A stretch of 37,348 nt of DNA from Bacillota bacterium (lineage in GTDB: Bacteria; Bacillota; Bacilli; Bacillales_A; Planococcaceae), in assembly GCA_018816185.1 (NCBI GenBank), contig JAHIWI010000287.1:1-37348 (forward strand), in the 5' to 3' direction. The translations under genes and the position numbers were made by a program. The number at the start of each line of letters is the position of its first letter. Positions within the stretch are counted from its first letter, which is position 1. Shown in pieces: positions 31,983 through 37,348 of this stretch. Under the pieces are notes generated by a model that made no database searches, had not been told where the DNA came from, and saw only the letters and a program-made list of their open reading frames with translations.

Positions 31983-32192
31983 TTATGATTCTACAATATA
32001 CCCTTGATCTTCAATCGTATCTGAAATTTGATGAACATCGACTTCATTGTTAAATTCTATTTCAACTGTTCCCGTAGCTAATTGTACACTGACTTTCTCC
32101 ACGCCGTTAAGTGCACCCACGCTATTTTCAATGGATTTCACGCAGTGACCACAAGACATTCCTTGTACTTGTAAAGTAACTTGATTTGACAT
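31983..32192 (-). CDS. copZ: Copper chaperone CopZ (second copy)
   Basis: A 69-aa heavy-metal-associated domain with Gly-Met-Ser-Cys-Gly-His-Cys near residue 11. It differs clearly from the CopZ at 23527 and belongs to the CsoR unit, 15 nt after csoR, with AAAGGAGG before ATG 32192. The usual third gene of csoR-copZ-copA operons is missing here; an orphan operator and a gene relic follow instead. Confidence 0.93.
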   Translation of the reverse strand: MSNQVTLQVQGMSCGHCVKSIENSVGALNGVEKVSVQLATGTVEIEFNNEVDVHQISDTIEDQGYIVES

Positions 32193-32207
32193 ATGATATT
32201 CCTCCTT

Positions 32208-32543
32208 TTATTTTCTCATTAATTTTTGAATCGTCACTAATAATTCATCGAGCACTTCTTCATCACCTTCAGCTAAACGGTCCACTACACAGCCCTTTAA
32301 ATGACCTTGTAAAAGGACTTTCGCGACACTGTTTAGAGCTGATTGGGTGGCAGAAAGCTGTGTGATGATATCGTCACAGTATATATCTTTATCCACCATT
32401 CCTTTAATCCCTCGAATTTGACCTTCAATGCGGTTCAAGCGATGAATTAAATCTGTTTTCACTGCTTCGGGATGATGACTTTTTCTGCATGCTGCATCAG
32501 AGACTGCCGAACTCAGTGAGGATTCTTCCACCATATTTCCCAT
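32208..32543 (-). CDS. csoR: CsoR copper-sensing repressor
   Basis: A 111-aa all-helical CsoR/RcnR-family repressor: Leu-Asn-Arg-Ile-Glu-Gly-Gln-Ile-Arg-Gly near residue 40, the metal ligands Cys (Tyr-Cys-Asp-Asp), His (Gly-His-Leu) and Cys (Lys-Gly-Cys-Val) in the expected spacing. Cu(I) binding releases it from GC-rich palindromes. ATG 32543 is chosen (GGAGG 8 nt upstream); ATG 32558 overlaps that site. Its own promoter region has the box at 32581, so it represses itself. Confidence 0.94.
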   Translation of the reverse strand: MGNMVEESSLSSAVSDAACRKSHHPEAVKTDLIHRLNRIEGQIRGIKGMVDKDIYCDDIITQLSATQSALNSVAKVLLQGHLKGCVVDRLAEGDEEVLDELLVTIQKLMRK

Positions 32544-32580
32544 AAAATCAGCCTCCATTCTTAATTAAACCGTTCATATC

Positions 32581-32597
32581 ATACCCATATGGGGTAT
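32581..32597 (-). promoter_or_regulatory. CsoR box before csoR-copZ
   Basis: ATACCC-ATATG-GGGTAT, a perfect 6-5-6 palindrome, lies 38 nt upstream of the csoR start. It matches the known CsoR operator form (TACCC..GGGGTA). Confidence 0.85.
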
Positions 32598-32658
32598 GTA
32601 AAGGATAGTGATTCATGTGTATATTGCCCGACATTTACTAATTCAGGTAGGTTCTCTG

Positions 32659-33300
32659 TTAGGATAGTGAAGTTGAAGTGTTTTCCAAGAAATCTTCCAG
32701 TCCGACTCGTGAAATGAATTTATGGAATGGCTCTCTTTTTTTCCCATTTACCGAATAGTAATGGACCATTTTTTCAATACGGGCATACAACTCTTCGGGG
32801 GGCAGTTTTTCGCCAACCAGTTTACCCACTTCTGCATCATGGCCTTTTGATTTTCCTCCTATATATAAATTGTAGTTGTCTTTCATTTTCATGACTCCAA
32901 TGTCTGATACCATTGGTTCACCACACCCAATAGGACAGCCGGTATATGTCGGTTTTAAGGTGAACGGAACAGGAATTCCAGCTATTCTGCGATTAATTTC
33001 TTTTGCCACTGGCATTCCTTCTTCTTCAGATCCTTTACAGAAGTTACATGTTCGCAAACTTTTAACGTAGTTTCCTACTGGATAACAATGAAAGCCAACT
33101 AGTTCCAATTCTTTTTTGATTATCTTCCACTTATCTTCCTCAACCTCCAGATACAATTGTTGGAACGTGGTCAGTTCTAACTCGGCATCTTGAGGTAAGT
33201 ATGAAGCTAATGTCATCAGCTGTTTAGCATTTAATTTGGAGCCAAATGAAATCTCTCCATTAACTGCAACTTTAATCGTCTTAGGCATACTCATGTACAA
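32659..33300 (-). CDS. Small nitrite/sulfite-reductase-like hemoprotein, CsoR-controlled
   Basis: A 213-aa protein resembling one half of siroheme-type nitrite/sulfite reductases: an N-terminal ferredoxin-like half-domain (Leu-Thr-Thr-Phe-Gln-Gln-Leu-Tyr-Leu, about 43-51), then Thr-Cys-Asn-Phe-Cys-Lys-Gly near residue 85 and Thr-Gly-Cys-Pro-Ile-Gly-Cys-Gly-Glu-Pro near 121, the paired cysteines that would hold 4Fe-4S and siroheme. Full enzymes are about twice as long, so the substrate is unclear. The start is uncertain (33300, or the ATGs at 33291 and 33285); no strong ribosome site. The CsoR box at 33354 implies copper induction. Confidence 0.7.
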   Translation of the reverse strand: MYMSMPKTIKVAVNGEISFGSKLNAKQLMTLASYLPQDAELELTTFQQLYLEVEEDKWKIIKKELELVGFHCYPVGNYVKSLRTCNFCKGSEEEGMPVAKEINRRIAGIPVPFTLKPTYTGCPIGCGEPMVSDIGVMKMKDNYNLYIGGKSKGHDAEVGKLVGEKLPPEELYARIEKMVHYYSVNGKKREPFHKFISRVGLEDFLENTSTSLS

Positions 33301-33353
33301 ATGCTCGATTTCAGTTAGTCATGTGAATTAAATCTCTATTACACTCATTATAT

Positions 33354-33370
33354 GTACCCTACAGGGGTAT
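33354..33370 (-). promoter_or_regulatory. CsoR box before the nitrite/sulfite-reductase-like gene
   Basis: GTACCC-TACAG-GGGTAT (6-5-6) lies about 55 nt upstream of the gene start. Confidence 0.8.
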
Positions 33371-33406
33371 GTAAAGGGCAAAAATATTATATTAATGATT
33401 CCTTCC

Positions 33407-34321
33407 CTATCTGACTACTAACTGTCCTATCATTCCATTTTCTTTATGACCAGGGATTGTACAATAAAATTCATATGTGCCACCTTCATTGATGGACAAC
33501 GTCATTTCACTCGCCTTCTGTGGGTCAGCATGCAAATGTAGCACATTTTCCCCTCCTCCATGTTGGTGCATCGATTCGCCTATCTTCTTAAATGATAATT
33601 CTCTAATTTCTAAATCATGTTCTACTAGATCTGTATTTTTCAACTCAATAGTTACAGGTATGTTTTTCTCCACAACCACTTCCTTGGGTAAATATTTCAT
33701 ATCAGACATTTCAATCACAATTTTTTTGATGTCTTCTTTTGTTTCACCGTTATTATTAGTATTTGATTGATACTCTTGTGGAGCAACTTTAGACTCTACT
33801 CTTTCCATGTTTAATGAATTTCCTAAAAATAAAACACAGCTAACCACCAAGGACGTTAAAATTGGTTTTAAAAGCCAATTCATATTATCAATTGTAGCCT
33901 GGTTCGATGTAGTTAGGATGATAGCCAAGAAAATGGTACAGAACGATAGAAGTAAAAAAAACTTAATCATGAGGTTCGCTTGGTCTGCTGCAATCATTTC
34001 ACCAAGCATTGCTCCCATCATCCCCCCCATCAAGCCTGACATAATTCCTTCTACAGCGGAGAGTAAACCAAAACACGCCCCGCAAAGGCAACCAGCGAGG
34101 ATACCGAAACCCATACCCCAAACCGAAGATAGAAATAAATCACCTTGGAATGCAGTTCCGAACGTGATTCCGGCCGTCAATCCCACGTTCATTCCCAAGA
34201 ACATAGAAACAATCATGCCCGACATAGACGAGATATGATTTTTTTGTCTAAGAACTAATAGAATAGTAATCAAAGTTATTGCGCCTATTAAAATCAATAC
34301 ATATAAATGAAAGCCACTCAC
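33407..34321 (-). CDS. Membrane protein with C-terminal cupredoxin domain
   Basis: A 304-aa protein: about five membrane helices rich in Gly, Ala and Met (residues 5-185), then an outside cupredoxin domain (about 205-304) with Val-Glu-His-Asp, a central Met-His-Gln-His-Gly-Gly-Gly loop, and the blue-copper loop Cys-Thr-Ile-Pro-Gly-His-Lys-Glu-Asn-Gly-Met. It probably binds copper at the outer surface. The start is GTG 34321, 8 nt after AAAGGGGG; the upstream ATG 34345 falls on the operator. The ribosome site lies inside a CsoR box, so transcription should be copper-induced. Confidence 0.8.
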   Translation of the reverse strand: MSGFHLYVLILIGAITLITILLVLRQKNHISSMSGMIVSMFLGMNVGLTAGITFGTAFQGDLFLSSVWGMGFGILAGCLCGACFGLLSAVEGIMSGLMGGMMGAMLGEMIAADQANLMIKFFLLLSFCTIFLAIILTTSNQATIDNMNWLLKPILTSLVVSCVLFLGNSLNMERVESKVAPQEYQSNTNNNGETKEDIKKIVIEMSDMKYLPKEVVVEKNIPVTIELKNTDLVEHDLEIRELSFKKIGESMHQHGGGENVLHLHADPQKASEMTLSINEGGTYEFYCTIPGHKENGMIGQLVVR

Positions 34322-34326
34322 AAAAA

Positions 34327-34343
34327 GTACCCCCTTTGGGTAC
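34327..34343 (-). promoter_or_regulatory. CsoR box overlapping the cupredoxin gene's ribosome site
   Basis: GTACCC-CCTTT-GGGTAC is a perfect 6-5-6 palindrome. On the coding strand it contains the AAAGGGGG ribosome site, so operator and leader are fused. The gap 34346-34628 contains only a terminator. Confidence 0.7.
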
Positions 34344-34552
34344 ATGCTATGAATAAATAAATTTAAAAATACATTTAAACGAAAACAAAAACTTAGTAAC
34401 TTATCTTATAAGCTTGTTCCTTTAAAAATTATTGAGCTAAAAGCTTACAGAAATGTACAACTTAAATGGGTACAATCAACGACATGTTAATTAACCAACG
34501 GTTCCATATTTCGATTTTGGGTGGTGAGTATTGGAATGAAATGCTAGACGGA

Positions 34553-34593
34553 GAAAAACCCATTAGATCAAAAAGATTTAATGGGTTTTTCTT
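34553..34593. terminator. Bidirectional terminator before the M15 peptidase end
   Basis: AAAAACCCATTA (34553-34564) pairs perfectly with TAATGGGTTTTT (34579-34590); T and A runs are on both sides. It ends the M15 peptidase unit on the minus strand. Confidence 0.75.
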
Positions 34594-34628
34594 TAGGTTT
34601 TTACTTTAGGTTTATTCATATAAAATAG

Positions 34629-35789
34629 TCAGTTGGAGGGATTTGTACTGTAGTTATCTATTAAAAAATAGCTGCCAACACTACTTTTTTCCATCGTTGC
34701 TTTCATTGCATCCAGGTCATTGAAATGCCACCATTCAGAAGCTAATGGCGATAGTCCCGCATTTGTTGAATACTCTTGGAGCATAATTGCCGGTTCGTTC
34801 ATCGTTTCTGCTATAACGGAGTTTTTCCAAGCCATTGGTATCGTTGATTTAACTGGTGCGGTAAATGTAACTGCTGCAACACTAAGTTCGTGTATTTTTG
34901 TAGGCATTTTATATTCCGTATAATCGGTAATTTCAATACCAGCATATTCACCGATTACAATTTCTGTTTTAGCGTGGATTTTAGCTAAACTCGCATCGAT
35001 CGCATACCCCATCTGATGATTGGAAACGTTTGTCGCAATAAACCAATTCACTCCCCATGGTTCTGCACTAATGCCAGCCTTAACCTCTCTATCCTTATTC
35101 GCTAATTTAGTCAATTCACTCACAACGGACTGTTGTACTGGATATGGTCGATACCCTTCATGAATAATCAATGAATTGCCATCTGCCAAAGCTTCTTGCT
35201 GGGCAAGAAATATCTTTTTTGACATCGAATATAAAACAGGTACAATAAATTCTTCTTTGCCAAGCCTCTGATTAAATGTTTTGCCAGAATACAATGATTT
35301 ACCGGTTATGTTAGGGATGGATTTTCCCGATGACATATATCGGGAGGAATAGGTATTGGTATTGTCGTAAATAATGGATGGAATGACATCAGGAAGATTT
35401 ATTAAACAATATGTGTGTTGTACCCATCCTGTAGAAGCATCTTTTTTAATTAACCACCAATCCCCTTGTTCCTCCATAATCTCGAAGGCAGTGCCTGCAA
35501 TAAGTGTCTCTATAGTTCGAGAATCTGTATTTCCAGATGTTTTTAAATCCAAATCAATAGAAGTATAACCCGTCGCTCCAGTTACGGGAAACTCCAAATC
35601 CACATTGTATCGCTGTAGAGGTGAGGGAGGTGTCGGTTCTAAGTTTGGTGTTGTTTCTTCAGTCCCTGGTGGTACATTTACGGAAACCTCATTCTCGTCA
35701 ATACGGTTTAAAAAAGCTGTTAACATAAAGATTAAAACTAACACAAGTATGACAAATACAATGAATTTTCTCCTCATTATTCTAGCCAT
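34629..35789 (-). CDS. M15-family (D,D-peptidase type) metallopeptidase with SH3-like domain
   Basis: A 386-aa exported protein: membrane anchor (about 8-26), Pro/Thr-rich spacer, SH3-like region (about 75-130, Gly-Asp-Trp-Trp-Leu-Ile and Gly-Trp-Val), then an M15 domain. Zinc-site motifs are seen: Glu-Gly-Tyr-Arg-Pro near 205, Ser-Asn-His-Gln-Met-Gly-Tyr-Ala-Ile-Asp near 256-265, and Ser-Glu-Trp-Trp-His-Phe near 350. These fit VanX/VanY/DdpX-like enzymes that cut D-Ala-containing peptides of the wall. It starts 3 nt after traX ends, so translation is probably coupled. Confidence 0.85.
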   Translation of the reverse strand: MARIMRRKFIVFVILVLVLIFMLTAFLNRIDENEVSVNVPPGTEETTPNLEPTPPSPLQRYNVDLEFPVTGATGYTSIDLDLKTSGNTDSRTIETLIAGTAFEIMEEQGDWWLIKKDASTGWVQHTYCLINLPDVIPSIIYDNTNTYSSRYMSSGKSIPNITGKSLYSGKTFNQRLGKEEFIVPVLYSMSKKIFLAQQEALADGNSLIIHEGYRPYPVQQSVVSELTKLANKDREVKAGISAEPWGVNWFIATNVSNHQMGYAIDASLAKIHAKTEIVIGEYAGIEITDYTEYKMPTKIHELSVAAVTFTAPVKSTIPMAWKNSVIAETMNEPAIMLQEYSTNAGLSPLASEWWHFNDLDAMKATMEKSSVGSYFLIDNYSTNPSN

Positions 35790-35792
35790 AGG

Positions 35793-36500
35793 TCATTGAG
35801 TAACCAATCTATATAATAGATATAACAGTATTAAATGTAACGGATAGAAAACATAAAAGGCCCATTTCATAAAGTTTGATTTTCTTCCACGTCTGCCTTT
35901 ATACATAGCCAATATCGGGATGGCAAGTAGAATGGCTACTTGATTCAATTGGTCCCAACCCAAACTGATTACTTTTGGAATGACATGTAGGAAAACCCCT
36001 ATAATTGCAAAGCTAATCATTTGTGCTTTGAAGTTTCCCCTGAATATTCCAAAGAACAATATCCACAATACACCGATGTAGTACCAATCTCCAGGAATAG
36101 CTAACAAACAAAGTAAAACGATAATAGGTACCTTTAAAAATATGGATAGCTTATGGTTTTTAAAAGTTGCTAAAGCGATTAACCCCAATAATAATCCCCA
36201 AATCACACTAGTTGCATCTGGTAGGTTGAAATAGATGATGTACGGAAAATGCGAAACAGCTGCAAAAGCCAGCATCCTCGTTGCATATTTTTTTACATCT
36301 GATGTGTAAAAGAAACCTTCTGCAATCAAATAACACATAATTGGCATAACAACCCGCCCAGGGATACGCGAGAGTATTCCTTCCATACTTTCCTGATTTA
36401 GAAATACTGCAAAAAAGTGATCAAAGAACATCGCTATAATGGCTATGTATTTTAAGGTGTTGGATGTCAAATCCTTCTGAAAAATATTAATGTTTTGCAT
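35793..36500 (-). CDS. traX: TraX family membrane protein
   Basis: A 235-aa TraX protein with about eight membrane helices: Met-Phe-Phe-Asp-His near the start, Gly-Arg-Val-Val-Met-Pro-Ile-Met-Cys-Tyr-Leu-Ile-Ala-Glu-Gly-Phe, and the C-terminal Val-Phe-Tyr-Pro-Leu-His-Leu. TraX was first known as the F-pilin acetylase, and many Firmicutes carry it outside any conjugation system. ATG 36500 has TAGGAG 8 nt upstream and is preferred to 36518. It forms a two-gene unit with the M15 peptidase. A deleted relative lies at 30379. Confidence 0.88.
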   Translation of the reverse strand: MQNINIFQKDLTSNTLKYIAIIAMFFDHFFAVFLNQESMEGILSRIPGRVVMPIMCYLIAEGFFYTSDVKKYATRMLAFAAVSHFPYIIYFNLPDATSVIWGLLLGLIALATFKNHKLSIFLKVPIIVLLCLLAIPGDWYYIGVLWILFFGIFRGNFKAQMISFAIIGVFLHVIPKVISLGWDQLNQVAILLAIPILAMYKGRRGRKSNFMKWAFYVFYPLHLILLYLLYRLVTQ

Positions 36501-36565
36501 AATATATCTCCTATTCAATCACTTGTCGAAGAGCAGTGCCATTCGCACCTTATTATCCTTAATTG

Positions 36566-36603
36566 AAAACATAGTGCTCAGTAAATGAACACTATGTTTT
36601 AAA
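36566..36603 (-). terminator. Terminator after asnB
   Basis: AAAACATAGTG (36566-36576) pairs perfectly with CACTATGTTTT (36590-36600), 28 nt past the asparagine synthetase stop on the minus strand. Confidence 0.75.
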
Positions 36604-36630
36604 TAAGGTAAAGTAGATAACCCCTATAAC

Positions 36631-37348
36631 TTAATTGAAATACTTTTTATGCCATATTAAGAACATAAAGATTGTCCATACTTTTCGCGCATTGTTTGTT
36701 TTACCTTGATAATGGTCATTTAACAATGCCATGATCTCTTTGTGATTAAAGAATTGTGCTGCCTGAGGGCTGTCAAAATAATCCTTAATTTTTTCGTAAT
36801 ACTTTTCTTCTTTAATCCAGTGTCGAATAGGTACTGGGAATCCGATTTTTTTCCGGTTTGCTGACTCTTTTGGAAGTGCTCTTCCTGCCGCCAAACGAAA
36901 GGCATATTTTGTATCAATCTCATTGACTCGATATTTCACTGGTATTTTCGCAGCTGTCTTCATTACTTCACGGTCCAGGAAAGGCACACGCAATTCTATG
37001 GAATGCGCCATACTCATCTTATCTGCTTTTAATAAGATGTCATCCACTAACCATAGATGAAGATCTAGATATTGCATTTTTGTCACATCATCTTCTTGTT
37101 TAACCCGGTCATACACTGGCTTTACAATATCTCTTACCGTAGCAGAGCTATTATACATATTGGTTAATATGTTGCTTGCTTCTTTTTCTTCAAATATCTT
37201 TGCCTGCCCAATAAACCAGTTTTCTGGAGAAAGCCCACCTTTTATTAAGAAGTTCTTCCCTCTGACTTCCGGTAAACGTTTCGCAATCACACCCAATGGT
37301 TGACGAATCAATTTAGGGAGTTTTTTATATTTTTTCATGGCAGCCGTC
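36631..37348 (-). CDS. asnB: Asparagine synthetase (glutamine-hydrolysing), C-terminal part, cut by window end
   Basis: The open frame runs off the right edge; the ATG at 37338 is internal (Thr-Ala-Ala precede it). What is visible is the end of the synthetase domain: Asp-Asp-Ile-Leu-Leu-Lys-Ala-Asp-Lys-Met-Ser-Met-Ala-His-Ser-Ile-Glu, Arg-Val-Pro-Phe-Leu-Asp, Lys-Lys-Gly/Ile-Gly-Phe-Pro-Val-Pro. These are standard for class-B asparagine synthetase and its relatives AsnO and surface-polysaccharide amidotransferases, so the exact substrate is open. The glutaminase domain would lie outside the window. Confidence 0.85.
   Translation of the reverse strand, partial: TAAMKKYKKLPKLIRQPLGVIAKRLPEVRGKNFLIKGGLSPENWFIGQAKIFEEKEASNILTNMYNSSATVRDIVKPVYDRVKQEDDVTKMQYLDLHLWLVDDILLKADKMSMAHSIELRVPFLDREVMKTAAKIPVKYRVNEIDTKYAFRLAAGRALPKESANRKKIGFPVPIRHWIKEEKYYEKIKDYFDSPQAAQFFNHKEIMALLNDHYQGKTNNARKVWTIFMFLIWHKKYFN

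Noticed and set aside
1..37348. CRISPR array, tRNA or rRNA genes, intact insertion sequences, replication origin
   Set aside because: No regularly spaced repeats, cloverleaf genes, rRNA sequence, transposase frames or rep genes were seen.

Overview
The window reads as an AT-rich Bacillales (Bacillaceae or Planococcaceae type) accessory region: strong GGAGG-type ribosome sites, TTG/GTG starts, U-rich terminators, and spore-former proteins (a SpoIIP-like protein and a broken RsfA-like regulator). No replication gene, integrase or intact insertion sequence is visible, so plasmid versus chromosomal island cannot be decided. Many genes are broken, truncated or present as relics, so the region looks like an old recombination patchwork.

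Layout. 1-1809: tail of an Abi-type protein, a frameshifted RsfA-like gene, two small hypothetical genes. 1859-3858 and 10600-12532: two diverged copies of one module, consisting of a roughly 520-nt conserved non-coding leader, radC, an 80-aa protein and a 155-160-aa protein with a C-terminal DNA-binding-like region behind a palindrome-covered promoter. Between the copies lies cargo: copC/copD remains, a nonsense-mutated bdbD with bdbC, an FAD monooxygenase-like gene, czcD, a YtkA-like lipoprotein, ccdA and a ResA-like thioredoxin. 12709-19532 (minus strand): a lipoprotein multicopper oxidase, then an operon of sensor kinase, response regulator, BNR-type lipoprotein, CcdA-like membrane protein and Lgt. 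19848-20645: relics of a P-type ATPase and of a third radC, plus an AbrB-like gene. 20749-24294: copY-copZ-copA-glutaredoxin operon with two CopY boxes. 24695-30642: DUF305 protein, SpoIIP-like protein, GGDEF relic, Cys-rich copper-storage-type protein, C39-type peptidase, MATE exporter, deleted traX. 31082-34343: YdhK lipoprotein, a relic of the BNR lipoprotein, and a CsoR-controlled set (csoR-copZ, a small nitrite/sulfite-reductase-like protein, a membrane cupredoxin). 34629-37348: M15 peptidase, TraX, asparagine synthetase C-terminal part.

How it works together. The theme is copper and thiol stress in the envelope: export (CopA), chaperoning (two CopZ), storage (DUF326), oxidation outside the membrane (multicopper oxidase), copper-associated lipoproteins with a private Lgt, and thiol-redox proteins (BdbC, two CcdA-like proteins, ResA-like, glutaredoxin). 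Control appears three-fold: CopY, CsoR, and the two-component pair.

The two most notable unexplained signals are the large leader conserved in front of both radC genes, in which one hairpin keeps its pairing while its sequence changes, and five promoters that share two 11-bp direct repeats followed by exactly 4 nt and a -10 box. The second is a candidate regulon of the local two-component system. All similarity statements come from reading by eye; no database search was run.
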